64,000 bases of DNA from Rusavskia elegans (GCA_011316305.1 SAUG01000114.1:1-64000), one strand, 5' to 3'; positions 35,821-49,646 are shown, counted from the stretch's first letter. Program-made: numbers and translations. Notes: generated from the letters alone by a model not told the origin.

Positions 35821-38800
35821 AGTAAAGTTCTACTAGTCGTTAGCGCCGGTAGACTCTATATATAAATAAACTTTTAGATATAAAAGTCTATTAGATAGTT
35901 ATAAATAGATATTGAAATTAGATATTTTTAGATTATTAATAGGTCCTAAATCGAACTTTATATTAGTATTTATACTATTATCTATTAGAGCTACTATATC
36001 GTTACTAAAGTTCTAAAACTGAAAATTTGTTATTTATAATAAAAATATCGCTATAGTAACTTTTATATATATTCGGATATTCTACGCTAGCTAGAGCTAG
36101 CTAATTAAAGTTTCGTTTTATTATATTAATTTTCCTTAATTTATTAAAACTCGAACTAGCGTAAAAATCCTAGTACGTAATCGATATAGTTAGACGGAAG
36201 TTAAGCGAATATACTATTAGTAATTATAAAACTAATACTATCGGTAAGGTCCTATATATATTACCGGTATTCGGTAAATATCTAGTTTTCCGCTATCTAG
36301 AAAGTATTTAAAATCGTCGATATACTTAAAAATAGCTTTATATAATACGGACTAATAGAAATAGATTCTATATCGCGGCTAGAATATAAAATATCGAAGA
36401 TTATAATTCTTCTAGAAGCTATTATATATATCTATTATTATAGATAGGCTGTATATTTATCGAAATAGGTATTAATAAAAATATATTAAAAAGTAAAAAA
36501 ATAGATTTTATTCTATAAAGTAATCTTTTACAATAGGTTTTATTATCCGCTTATAATATTATTAATAAAAGTATCTAATTTAAAGGATTCCGGAAAGATT
36601 CTAATAGTTTTAAAAAGTTTCGGTATAGTTCGGTAGAGTATTTTATTTAGACTATCTATAATAACGATTCTAGAAAATAGATTCTATATAGTAAAGCGAC
36701 GAATATATACTATAGCGGTCTTACTGGTATCTATTTTTAGATCTATATACTAGTAGAAGGTTATTATAACGAGAATTTATAAAGTAAATAGTATAGCTAA
36801 TTTTCTAAACTTTGGAGTTATAACGGTATAATCGTAGCGAGATTATTAAATAAATAATAGATATAATTATTATCTTTAAAGAATTATGATATTATCTTAG
36901 TCGTAATATAGATTTTATTTATATAATTATTATTACGGCCGTATTAAAGATAGTATAATAGCTATAATATATTTTAAATAGAATATAAATATAGAAAAGC
37001 TTAATAGTAATAGGTATATTAAATTAAGAGATTAGTATTACTAGATTAAAAGAGAGTTAAATATAGAAATTAGATAGATAAATATACTAGTTCTATTAAT
37101 ATTCTATCTTTACTTTATTTCGATATACCCGCGATACTTATTTCTTCTATCTATAATATTCTTTAACCTATTAGTATTCTAATAATACTATTATCTCGTC
37201 TTTTTAGTAGTAATTATAGAGTTATTGTAAAAAAAGTAACTACTTTTAGATATAGATAGCAGAGTAGAGATTTACTATATTTATTAGATTTATTTACTTA
37301 TTACTCTATTCTACTGGACTTTTTATTATTTTCTCGGTTATAATAACTTTTCTAGTTCCGGTACTGGTATAGAATCGCGAAATCGTAACCGATTTTAATA
37401 TACTATAGCTTATATAGGTTAACGATAATACTCTAGTATTTATTACTATAGTTAAAACTACGCCCGGTTGTTCCGTTTTAATTTAAAACTATATATATAA
37501 TAACGTACTTTTTTAATATTTAAAGAATCTAGGTACTAGTTATAAGTTTATTATTAGTATCGAGAACCGTATTAATAATCTTTAGTAACTCCGTAGTACT
37601 TTTATAGTAAAGGGTATAGATTCTAATATTTAGCTCTTTATTAGTAATTTTATTTATCTAGATACGATTACCGGACTTTATTATTTTGAGTATCTAGTAG
37701 CTAATCTAGCGTTAGATATAGTATTTATATCTATTTCTATTTTATTCAATTTAATTTTATATCTAATTCTATTTTTTAATCTTATCTAATAGTTTTCTTT
37801 TCCTAATAATACTATTATTTTTTAGTTCTACCTTTATATTAACGAGTCCTATTCTATAGCCGGAATCGAATTAGTCGATATAAATAGAAATATTAAGGTT
37901 CGGTTCGGCTTTATTTTCGAATATAAATAGATATTAATAGAAAAAAGCTTTAAAGTATTATCTAAATCGGCAGAAGATAATATTTAGCGCTTTTTATTCT
38001 AGAGTAGTAGTATTATAGATCTAAATAAACTATTCGATTTAATTATAATCGACTAATAGAAAGGACTTTAAGAAAAGAAAAACTTCTTATAGATAAAGGC
38101 GGATAGAATACTTTCTACGCGTTAGAAATAGTAATTTATCTATAGTAGTATTAATCGTATAAAGAGTTAGCTAATAGAAAATTTTATAGCTTTACTTCTA
38201 TTATATAAAGTAAAGTAGAAAGATATAAATTCTTTAAGCGAAAAGGATTATAAAAATTTACTAGCGGTATTATCGGATATTATATCGGTACTAGCTAGTA
38301 TAACTACTATATTAAAGCGTATTTAGTAGATCTAGTAAATAAATATTAAAATAATATAAATATCTCTGATTATAGTATCGATAGTATAAAATTAGAAAAA
38401 TATTATCTTTAGCCGTACGGCTCTATATACTTTATTTTTTTAACGCTATTCTATTTAAATTCGTAATAAAAATAAATTATATTATTATATAAAAATAATT
38501 ATAAATAAATTATACTATTTTTAAATAATTTTTTATATTATCATTCGGTTTTCCTACTAGAATCTGCTATTCTAATAGCCTATATAAAGAATCGCCGGCT
38601 TTTATTTTCTTTTCCTTTTCTTTTAATAAGCTTTTTATCGTATAGAACTATACTAAAGCCCTTATTTCTATACTTTTTCCCTTTTATCTATCTCCTATCT
38701 TACGTAATATTCATAATTCTATTATATCTATCTTGTCTATTATCCTTTTCTCTATTTTTTTCGCTTTTTTTTACTCTATATTTAGCTACCTTACGTATTC

Positions 38801-39095
38801 CGCCTACCGCCTTTCCTAGTAGTTAGATATCTTTACGGTTTCTATATTTCTATTAGTCGCTACACCTTCTTTTATTATATATCTAGTTAGTTCCGTAGCT
38901 GTTAATAGGTTTAGTAATATACTTTAGGGCCTTATATTAGAGCGAAGAAATACTACTATAATAGCCGCAATTTTAATCGTAGTATAAAATCTATAATTGA
39001 TATAGTAGATAATAAGATTCTATATATATCGATCGCGGAACTACTAGATCTCCGCTATATTTAATAGTCCTATTAGAATTTAAAAAGCCTTTAAT

Positions 39096-39277
39096 AGTAG
39101 TCCTATAGACAATATTAATTTAAAGGTCGTCTATCTATTCGAAACGAGACGAGATTTCGGTAGAATAATATTTAGCTATAAATAATTTTATATTATAGGT
39201 TATTAAATTATCGATCCCTTTAATATAGATTTTATTGATAATAGTATTAGATTCTAGAATATTAGTAGGTTAATCGG
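39096..39277 (+). repeat. 180-bp direct repeat, copy 2
   Basis: Partner of 35,641-35,820, 3.45 kb downstream. The shared segment is bounded by GTAGTCCTATAGAC and GGTTAATCG. It is too divergent at the edges for a young LTR pair. Confidence 0.7.
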
Positions 39278-41548
39278 GCTCTCTTCGCGATATTTATAGT
39301 TCTAGTCGGAATCTAATAAGTTTTCAGATATTATATTATAGCGATCGAAAATAGTATTACCGTCCCTACTAATAATATCTTTAAAATTATTAAATAGATT
39401 AAATATTTTCTAGTAGTCTTTTCTTATCGAAAATTAACGAAAGAATTTATACGCCTTAATAACTCGACTAGTAGTAATCTTTTTTCTATTTTTAATCCTT
39501 TTCTAAATAGTAGGCTCCTCGGAATCCTATTAAGAACTAATTTTATCTTCGATATTAATAAATTTACTATTAAATACTTTAATATAAAATATTTTAACTT
39601 TCGAAATAGTATAGACTGGATATCGTTAACTAGGAATAGGAATACTAGCTATAAAGGTAGATATAATTCCCTTTCCGCGTATTTTCTTACGGATTTTAGA
39701 GATATAAAAGCTAATATAGCTAATAAAGACGCTATTACTATATATAAAGTTAGTTAGAAACGATTAGTAAATTAAAGAAATATTATTAAAAGTATTAGTA
39801 ACCTTTTTATAATTATTTTCTAGATCGTTTACCGTAATAATAGTATATAAAAGTTTCTTATCGTTTTCTATATTAGTCTAGTTAATAATCTTCCAGCTTT
39901 TAGATAGTATAATTAATAGAGATAATATAAAAAGAATTCTAATCTATAATTTATAGTAAACGGTATTAGTAAATATTAATCCGGTAGTAATAATAATAGT
40001 CGATAAAAAGAAAAGACTATAATTAGAAAGATAAGCGCTATAGTAATGATCTACTAGTCGCTAGTAGAAATAGAAAATAGAAGTTAGGAACTATAGAATA
40101 ATAATATAGACTAAAAAAGAAGAGAAACCTAGAATTAAATAGAAAATTAAACGAGATATATATATACTCGCTACTAACGAAAATAAACGCGATAGTTATA
40201 GAAACGATATTCTACTTTCGAAGAAATCGGTAATTATAAAAATAGAAATGGAAATTCTAGCGGCTATATTAATAACTTCGGCTTCTAATAGAAATTATAG
40301 AACGAGATTTTTATTTAGCCGCTTTAGATAACGACTTCGTATAGAAAGTACTATTCTAGTAATTAATCCGACTAATAGAAATTTAATCTACTATATACTA
40401 ATATATCTATAGACTTCTATAATAACTATATATATATTATTATCCTTTTAAACTACGGTTTAAAGCCCCTTTAAAATTAATACTACTATTAATGTTTCGG
40501 TCGTAATCTCGACTCTAAAAAGATCTCTCCGATATAGCTAGTAATATACTCTAAAATTTAGCTATCTAATAGTAGTTATACCCTATATTAGATACTATAC
40601 GAATAGTTCTATTTAGATTAATATAGTCGACCTATTCGATTTTTATAATATAATAATAATAATTAAAAGTTAGAATACTAATAAAAATCTTAAAATTTAT
40701 ATATACTTTTTTCTATAGTAGATACTATCTCTTCAATCCTATAAACTATAACGTCTATTACGTCCTTTTTCTTTAAACTTTTATTTATACGACTTTTAAA
40801 GACTTTATTTCTTTTTCCGGTAGTAGATAATTTTTTAATACGCGGCGTAGTATTAGTAGAATAGAGTTTATAAGATTTCTTTAAAGTAGAAATACTATTA
40901 TTATTGTCGCTAGAGGTAGTAGTAAAAGAGAAGGACTAAGTATAACTAGATACGGTACCGCGAGGTAAGATAATAGAATATTTACCTGATTTAATTTCGG
41001 CGAAGAATTTAGTATAGAAAACTATAGAAATAGCTATAAAATTATTTATATAAATTCCGAAAGTAAAAAAGATAATATATTACTATAGGATTTTATATAT
41101 TAACTATTATCGTCGTAAACTCGAAAAACGGCGTCTATAGCGGCCTTTCCTTTATATCGTAGACGAAGGTAAAGTACTATAGTATTTTTTATAGCGAAGA
41201 ATCTATATTATATCATATATTAACTAGTATTTATAGGCTAAATATATATTTTTTTTATCTTTATTTATTTATTTTAATAACCGGGTATCCGTATAACAGG
41301 ATAATAATCCGATAAATATATAAACCGGCTAATAATTATTAATAGTAAATAGTATATCAGAAACTAGGTACTATTATAGATTATTAGCCGGCGAGTAGCT
41401 ATTAATATAATAGATAAAATTATTAATATAGGGTTTTTAGATAGAGCGTATAAGCTTTAAACTTAGATTATTATCTAGGTAGACTCGATATTCGAGAGTT
41501 TAGACTATATACCGATAGTAAATCTATTAGAAATTATAATAGTTTTAT

Positions 41549-42488
41549 TTAGTTAATTTATTTTGGCTTTAGTATCCGGTAAACCAATGGTTCGGTAAAC
41601 AAATTAAACGTTTGTATACCAGAATTAAATATACGGTAGTAGAACTTATATCCTAGTTTAATTAACGTAAATAACAATTTTTTAGAATTTTAATTTAAAT
41701 TTACTTAATAATATGACGTATCCTTTAACCGATAACTTAATATAAAAGTTTTTATAGATAAATATACCTCGCAGTTATCGCTTATTTTTCTTCTCCTTTT
41801 ACTAGTAATACAAGCCCTATAATACCTAAAAGCTTTTACGTATATATATATTCCCGTAACAGCTATAGCTGTAAACTAAACCAGACGGTAGTATATTTAA
41901 AATAACTATATCTATCTATACGGTCGTCGACTATCTCGTTATAACTAAAATAACCTATTTTAACTTTAATCTAAATCTTTTTTTTACCGCCTTTAAAACG
42001 TACTATCCGACTTTTCTACCTTCCTTTAATCTAATTAACCGGGTAAAGCTTCTAGCTATAGTAGCTAGCGTACTATCTAGCGACCTTCTAGAAGTTAAAT
42101 AAACTAAAGAGTACCTTAATAGCTTAACGGAACGTTTAAGTACGGATTTTATAATAAATACAGCCGAGACGACGACTATAGATAACTACTTTATAGTATA
42201 GTAGATAGATATAGCGGAAATATTAGATACTTATAATTATTTATAACGTCGAAGAAGAACTAAATATATAGTATTTAAATATAGTAGAAGATTCGTAATC
42301 GCGAATAAAAAAGGAAATAGTTAAATAGAAATAATTAACTGCGCTGTAAATCTTACCTAACGAACTGTATACCTTTAGCTGTAAAGATTTTTTTATACGT
42401 AAATACAATAATCGTTGCCGTATATAGTATTAATAAAATATATATATATATATATAAAAACTCAATATAAAAAACTTTCCAGAAGAAT
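41549..42488 (-). mobile_element. Full-length retroposon (940 bp), 12-bp target duplication
   Basis: Flanked by TAATAGTTTTAT at 41,537-41,548 and 42,489-42,500. Its plus strand begins TTAGTTAATTTATTTTGGC and ends in an ATATATATAAAAACTCAATA stretch plus about 20 bases. The structure is the same as 48,701-49,646. With the GGTTTTGG side as the 3' tail (reverse: CCAAAACCAAAA), the pattern of full-length copies plus copies missing the other end resembles LINE/SINE 5' truncation. However, a plus-strand frame is conserved between copies (see the 48,701 copy), so the strand is tentative. Confidence 0.7.
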
Positions 42489-42654
42489 TAATAGTTTTAT
42501 AACTTTTCGATAGAGTAGAATCTATAATTCCAGACGTTAATAATAAAAGTTAAAAGGAAAATCTTAATCGGTATTAAAGCTAAGAAAATATCTATACTAA
42601 TTCTTTATAGTTTCGCGTAATTTCTAATTAGCTCGCTCGTAAATATATTGAAAT

Positions 42655-42753
42655 CATATATATAGAATATCAAGCTTGATTTACTAAAGTAGGCTTTCGC
42701 CTAAACTAAGTATATAAAAAGGAGGTAGCAAGGCTTTAGCGCCTAGATCTACT
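42655..42753 (-). repeat. 3' LTR of the copia element
   Basis: It matches 49,988-50,086: ATATAGAATATCAAGCTTGA, then TTTACTAAAGTAGGCTTTCG and GGCTTTAGCGCCTAGATCTA. Similarity stops sharply on both sides. The length of about 100 bp is short even for copia, and I could not confirm a target duplication. Confidence 0.7.
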
Positions 42754-44439
42754 CCGATACGTATTTATATATTATTACTATTTAGTTATAGACGGCTAAA
42801 AATATTATAATCCCGAAAGCTATCGATATTATTTTTTTCCTAATAGTATTTAGATTCGAAGTTTAGATAGAATAGTATCTAAAAATAGAAATAGAATAGA
42901 TTATTATTATAGTTTATATAGGTAATATAAATTCGAATGTTATTAAATAATTTATTAAATATTTTAATATATATATATAGATCGAGCTTTCTAGAAATAT
43001 AGAAAGTAAAATTTAATCTTCGAAAACTACCTAAATCTATAATAGCTATAAATAGTATTAAATAGAAGCGTAGAATATAGAGAATCGAATAGTATAATTT
43101 ATATATTAAATAGTATAAAAATAGTAAAAATATATTAAAAAATATAGTAGTAATAGGTAATAGGTAAAAATAAATAGCAGGCGGCTAGTAGCTAGAATAC
43201 TAACCAGTCTATACCCGCGTACTAGTTCCGAAAAGCTTTATATAAAGCCCGAATAGTCTATTAGATAGTTAAAATACGTTTTATCGATATTAAAACTAGT
43301 AAATATATTAAATCTAATATAAAATTTAGTAGAATTTAGACTAAAGATATTCCTTTAATATTTTACTACTAAAATAAAAAGACGAATCCGGGTATAAATA
43401 ACTATATATAGATTTCTATCGAATATACTATCGGAAAATATATAATAAATATAGTAATTTAAAAATAAAATAGATATTATATAGATAGACCTATAAAGTC
43501 TAGTATTATTTAAAAGTTTAATAACTTTTTATAATATATATTATACTTTCCGAAAATAATATTTATAAATATATAGTAATCGCTAGTACCCCGGAATTAA
43601 TTATATACTAGGAGAAATTATTATTAGAAAAATTTTTATAATTTAGATAGATTATTACTTTTATTATTTAATATTTTGAACGTTTTTAGGTTTTTAAATC
43701 TAAGTACCGTATAGAAAGCCTCGATTTTACTTTTATCTAGGGCTTTAATAAATCTATTAGCTACTATTTATTCCGTTAGAATATAGTAAAAGTCAATAGT
43801 TTAATTAGCGACTTTTTTCTATAGAAATTTAATATAGATATTAATATATTTAGTATAACTATTAAATTAAAGGTTTTTAATAAAAGTAATGGCGTTCTAG
43901 TTATTACTATAGAAAGTTATTATATCTAGAATAGTATTTAGATTCTATTTATTAATTAATAACTAATTTAGAATATAATTTTACTAAATAGCCTTTTTAG
44001 TAGCTTTAGTTTTACTATCTAATTCTATTTTAGTAGTTTATATAGCTATAATAGTTTACCGTTTAGATAACTAGCTAATAGTACTGAATCTAATATTGAA
44101 AATATATCTAGAAATAGAATAATAGGATTTATAGTTATCTATCTATTTAATATTAATATAATTTTAAAATTTCTATAGATTATTTTTATAAATAAAAATA
44201 AAGTAAGACGTTTTATAAAAATTCTAATAATAGTATTCTAGTAGTAGCTTATAGAATTAGATAAATATCGGTTAATAATAGAAATAGTAAAAGTAATATT
44301 AGGATAGATTCTAAATATAATAGATATTGAAAAGCCGATAGCGTTTTAATATTTATATTTTATTAGTAGAAAATAATTCTAGTCGGTAGAAATAGTTTCT
44401 AAATAAAAGCCGGAATCTATAAAAATAGAAATATTATTT

Positions 44440-44890
44440 TTATAGATAGTAAAACTATAATCTTTTAAAATCGATTTAATATAGATAGTTTAGTTTAACT
44501 AAATAGTATAGAGTTTCCGGTTTCTAATAATTTTTATACCGAAGTAGAAATTAATAGAATCTAAATCTAATATTTAAAAATATTCGTTTAGATATATTTT
44601 AATATTATTAAAGTTTTTATAACTAGCGTTATATAAAAAGATATTATTAATATAAACGCCGATAATAATTATACTGTTATAGAAAATACTATAATCGGAC
44701 TTTAGAGATTTAAAGCCGATAATAGTAAAAAATTTAGTAAAATAGTAATACTAGATCCGAAGCGACTATTTAAAACTATAGAAAACTTTCCAGAATTTAT
44801 ATATTATATTAGAATCGCCGAAACCAATAGGATAATATATATAAATAATTTTATCTATTTAACTATTGAAAAAAGTAGTTTCAATACCTA
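44440..44890 (-). pseudogene. Copia reverse transcriptase, broken
   Basis: The minus strand from 44,890 reads IGIETTFFN, then IDKIIYIYYPIGFG (pattern DVKTAFLNGE-DE-IYM-QP-GF). Next come YKFWKVFYSFK*SLRI*YYY (pattern YKL-KALYGLKQSPR-WY) and IIIIGVYINNI (pattern VDD catalytic box, both Asp changed to Asn). It continues with LDLDSINFYFGIKIIRNRKL. All changes (G to S, D to N, W to stop) are RIP-type. The N-terminal RT part is absent. Confidence 0.88.
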
Positions 44891-44904
44891 TTTAATTAAA
44901 TTTT

Positions 44905-45165
44905 AAGCTATAGGCGGATTACTATTAGATAACCGGAAATATAGAAAAAAAGTAATTTTAATAAATAGCGGCTAATATTTTTTACTAAAGCCGCTATAAA
45001 TTAATATAAAATATACTTTATATATTAATATTTACCCGAAGCTTTTAGAAATACTATTTTATTATAGATTATTAGATATAGTAGATTTCTACTAAATATA
45101 TTTATTAGTAAACCTTTTAAATATAATATAGCTTCTAAATTCGTTATTACTATAAAAATATTTAA
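44905..45165 (-). pseudogene. Copia integrase, C-terminal part of the catalytic core, broken
   Basis: The minus strand reads YSNNEFRSY (pattern DNG-EF) and, about 25 codons later, NNL**NSISKSF (pattern P-QNG--ER/ES). Next comes LIYSGFSKKY*PLF, the SGL-K-YW motif that follows the copia integrase core. About 25 codons after that the sequence joins RT at 44,890. Confidence 0.75.
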
Positions 45166-46182
45166 TAATAAAAACGTCTTTTTTATTATAAATATAGAAG
45201 TAGTTTTAATATTCGAAGGTTTTAAAGCTATTTTTTATTTTAGTTATATAAATACCGTACTTCTAGATATTATTATCTAGGAAAGTAAAAATATATTAGT
45301 TCCTATTATATATTACTAGAACTTTACTTTCTTAAATAGTTTCTATATAATTAGTATAAATAAAGTCTATAGAATCGCTATCGAAGCGGATATAACTCCA
45401 ATAAAAATATTTATATTATTTATCTAAAATATTAATTTTATAGCAATTAAATTTAGATTTAGAGATTTTAAATAGATTAATTTCTATAGATATACTCGCT
45501 AGTTTATATAAATTCTAGTTATCTAGATATCTAAACCGGACGTATTAGATAATTTCTATCTCTATTAATATTTTAGTAAAGATCTTTAAAACTATATCGG
45601 ATATTAATAAAAATAAAAACGAAGATAGAAAAGAAAAAAAAATAGAAAAATTTTTTATAAAGCCGCGCTATATAGTATTAATATTTAATAAAAATAGACT
45701 TTTATATATATAGGTAGATAATATTAAATCCGGAATATTAAAACTAAAACTAAAGCTATAGTCTTTAATAATTATATTAATATCTATTTTCTAAATTTAT
45801 AATATTAATAGAAAGTTAGTATCGGATCCGAAAATAAAATAAATAAAAAATATTATAAAAATCTATAAAGTAGTATCTACTATTAATATAATAGTTAAAT
45901 ATTATAGTACCTTTAGTAATTAGTTTAAAGTTAATAGTATTACCGATACTAATTATAGACTCGTTCTAGATAGATTTTATACTAGATTCGATAAAGAAAT
46001 ACTATTAAAAAGTAGTGTAATAATTATAGATATAGTTAATAATCTAATTTTTAGTAAAATCTAGTTTATTTAATTAAACCGATAAAACTAAAATTAGTAG
46101 AAACCGGTACTACTATAATAAAATTTAATAATTTTTTAAATTCGGTAAATTTATCTTTAGATTTATCGTTTTTAAATTTATT

Positions 46183-46922
46183 ATTTTTACTATTTTTACT
46201 ATTTTTACTATTTTTACTATTTTTACTATTTTTACTATTTTTACTATTTTTACTATTTTTACTATTTTTACTATTTTTACTATTTTTACTATTTTTACTA
46301 TTTTTACTATTTTTACTATTTTTACTATTTTTACTATTTTTACTATTTTTACTATTTTTACTATTTTTACTATTTTTACTATTTTTACTATTTTTACTAT
46401 TTTTACTATTTTTACTATTTTTACTATTTTTACTATTTTTACTATTTTTACTATTTTTACTATTTTTACTATTTTTACTATTTTTACTATTTTTACTATT
46501 TTTACTATTTTTACTATTTTTACTATTTTTACTATTTTTACTATTTTTACTATTTTTACTATTTTTACTATTTTTACTATTTTTACTATTTTTACTATTT
46601 TTACTATTTTTACTATTTTTACTATTTTTACTATTTTTACTATTTTTACTATTTTTACTATTTTTACTATTTTTACTATTTTTACTATTTTTACTATTTT
46701 TACTATTTTTACTATTTTTACTATTTTTACTATTTTTACTATTTTTACTATTTTTACTATTTTTACTATTTTTACTATTTTTACTATTTTTACTATTTTT
46801 ACTATTTTTACTATTTTTACTATTTTTACTATTTTTACTATTTTTACTATTTTTACTATTTTTACTATTTTTACTATTTTTACTATTTTTACTATTTTTA
46901 CTATTTTTACTATTTTTACTAT
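46183..46922. repeat. 9-bp minisatellite (ACTATTTTT)n, about 82 perfect units
   Basis: About 740 bp consist of one 9-base unit repeated without a visible error. On the minus strand, the strand of the surrounding copia element, it reads AAAAATAGT, which encodes a three-residue repeat in two of three frames (Lys-Asn-Ser or Lys-Ile-Val). It lies upstream of the integrase in the gag/protease region. The flanks contain degraded units (TTTTTATTACTATTATC on the right). Confidence 0.97.
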
Positions 46923-48688
46923 CTTTTTTTTACCGTTTTTATTTTTATTACTATTATCTTTTTAGCGTTTACTACTGCTATTTTTTTTATTTGTCTACTA
47001 TTTAAATCTTTTTTAATTTAGAATATAGACTATAGTAGGTATTTTTTATATAGCTATTTCGGATATAATAGAAATAGTAGTTAATTTTAAAAATTTATTT
47101 ATTTAGATTATTTATAAATAAGAAAATCTTAGTTCTAGTAATAGTAAACTCGCTATTACTATATTAGCGATATTTTTTACTAATAGTAGTACTAATTGTT
47201 TCGTTTAAAATAACTACTTTCTATTTTTATTTATTTTTATTACTAACAATAACGTCATTTTAGGTAAATAAAATCTAGAAATAGCTAAAAGCGGCCCTAA
47301 AACTTTAAAGAAATTTTAAAATAAAAAGGTTTTCTAAAATAATAATATCTATAGCTAAAAATTTATTAGTAAATTTATAAAATTTAGTTATATAAATTTC
47401 TATACTTTTAAAAAAACTATTATAATAAAAAGTATCGAGCTAGATACTAAATTTTATAAATTTACCGGTACTATAGATTTTATATTATATTTAGAATTTA
47501 TCTAGTATCTAATTAGTATCTAATATAATATTTTTAATAAAATTTTTAGTATTAATACTATAGATTATTTTAATTATTATATAGATATATTCTATCCGTT
47601 CTTTTTTATAATTAAAAAAAGCCGGGGGTAAAAAACCTTTAGTAATAGCTCGGAAGTTATTAAAAATAAAATAAACTATAATAGCTTCCTCCTAAATTTT
47701 ATAATCCGAATAGATTTTAAATTTCGGGACTATATTAATAGAATAGCTAAAATCCTCTAGTTTAATACTATCTATAGTTAATATTATAGAGATAGATATA
47801 TCGCTAAATTTAATATTAGACTATAAAATACTATAAAGAGTAGTATTATAAAAAAAAGAATCCGAAAAAAAGTCTAGAAGTAAATACCCGGGAAGTATAA
47901 TAATTTCGAAACTAAAAAAATAACTTAGGCTTAAAAATATTAAAAAAAAACTAAAAACTATAAAGAAATCCGGGTTATTTTCGGTTATAATAGAAAGTAA
48001 CTTTAATAGATAGTAATTAGAATCTAGATATAGATAGCTTTAGATAGCGAAATCAATTTATTATTAGTTATATATAAGCCTATAGTTTTCGATAAAAAAT
48101 TAGAAATTATAGATAATTTAATTTATCCGAAAATATTATTTAAAACTTTTAAAGTTATAAGAATTAGTATAAAATCTTAATAATATTAATGAAAAAAATA
48201 GATATAAAATTTAAAATAGATTAGATAAAATTTTAAAAATTAAAATAATATAATAATAGTCTTTAGTAATAAATAGAAAGCTCCGAATTCTTATACTATT
48301 TAGGACTAGATAATATAGCTAGTAAGGCCGAAAGCTAGACTTGATAGCTTTAGCTTTAAAGGCAAGATAGTTAGTTTAGAAATAGTAAAAGCTCGTTTAA
48401 ATTATTAGAAAATTAGAAAAGATACGATAGCTAGAAATATAGTCTACTAGCTTCCTATTTTATAAAAGTTCTAGTTTATACTAAGTTAGTTAAATAGTCG
48501 TTTTTTATATTTATTTATAATAGCTAGTATGAATTTAGCCATCTAGATTACTATAGAATATACGCCGATAACTAGCGGTAGCTAGATAGTAGGAAATAAA
48601 ACTAATAACTATAAAAATCTAATTTTAAAGATCTAATTACTATACCTAGTATAATATTTCTATAGTAGAATATCTATACGTAGTAAAT
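46923..48688 (-). pseudogene. Copia gag/protease region, RIP-mutated
   Basis: By position, between the 5' LTR side and the integrase on the minus strand, this should be the gag and protease part of the copia element. I could not find a convincing zinc knuckle or protease motif, so the assignment rests on order only. Confidence 0.45.
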
Positions 48689-48700
48689 TAGCGATATAAT

Positions 48701-49646
48701 TTAGTTAATTTGGTTTTGGTTTTGGTACCCGGTGAACCAGTGGTTCGGTAAGCAAATCAAACGTTGGTATACCAGTATTAAATATACGATAGCAGAATTT
48801 ATACCTAAGTTCAGTTAATATAAATAACGGTTCTTTCTATAGAATTTTAATTTAAATTTATTTAATAATATAATATATCCTTCTACCGATAATTTAACCA
48901 ACGTAGAAATTTTCACAGATAAGTATACCTCGCAGTTATCGCTTCTTTTTCTTTTACCAGCAATATAAGCTATACCCTCGTAAGTACTACGACTTACTAA
49001 AAGCCTTTACGTACGTATATACTCCCGCTAACAGCTATAGCTATAAGCTAAACTAGACGGTAGTACCTATATCCGTAATAACTATATCTATCCGCGCGGT
49101 CGTCGACTACCTCGTTATAGTTAGAGTAACCTATTTTAATTTCGATAAAAATAGCCTTCTTACCGCCCTTAAAACGCGCTATCCGATCTTTCTATCCTCT
49201 TTTAGTCTAATCGACCGGGTAAAGCTTCTAGCCGTAGTAGCTAGCGTACTGCCTAGCGACCCTCTTAAAGCTAGGTAGGCTAAAGAATATTTTAATAGCT
49301 TAGCGGAGCGTTTAGATACGGGTTATATAATAAATATAGCCGAGGCGACGGACGTAGATAATTACTTCGTAGTATAGTAGGTAGATATAGCGGAAATATT
49401 AGAAGCTGATAATTATATATAACGTCGAGGAAGGAATAGTAGAGAATTCGTAATCGAATAAAAAAGAAAATAGTTAAATAAAAGTAATTAGCTGCGCTAT
49501 AAACCTTGCCTGACGAATATATCTTTAGCTATAAAAATTTCTTTGCACGTAAAATATAACAATCGTTACCGTATATAACGTTGATAAAATATATATATAT
49601 ATATAAAAACTCAATATAACCCCAGATAGGAGCCCTCCAGGGGGGG
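48701..49646 (-). mobile_element. Full-length retroposon (946 bp), 12-bp target duplication, inside copia
   Basis: Flanked by TAGCGATATAAT at 48,689-48,700 and 49,647-49,658. The plus strand begins TTAGTTAATTTGGTTTTGGT and ends GCCCTCCAGGGGGGG. It is the least mutated full-length copy. A plus-strand frame of about 105 codons (about 49,060-49,380) contains LKTRYPIFLSSFSLIDRVKL, then LAVVASVL, AKEYFNSLAERLDTGYIINI and DVDNYFVV*. The same frame reads through in the copies at 41,549, 60,738 and 63,117. This hints at a plus-strand product, whereas the truncation pattern suggests the opposite orientation. I recognise no family. Confidence 0.75.

Larger units (their letters stand above)
31051..41548. 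other. Unclassified RIP-mutated DNA (about 10.5 kb)
   Basis: Mutated, probably transposon-derived sequence. Two features inside are listed separately: an 18-bp tandem repeat and a pair of 180-bp direct repeats. Around 34,690-34,790 a plus-strand frame faintly resembles a cysteine-histidine knuckle, but the spacing does not fit, so I do not call it. No intact gene is visible. Confidence 0.45.

Noticed and set aside
46183..46922. CRISPR-like array
   Set aside because: It is a continuous 9-bp tandem repeat without spacers, in a eukaryotic genome.
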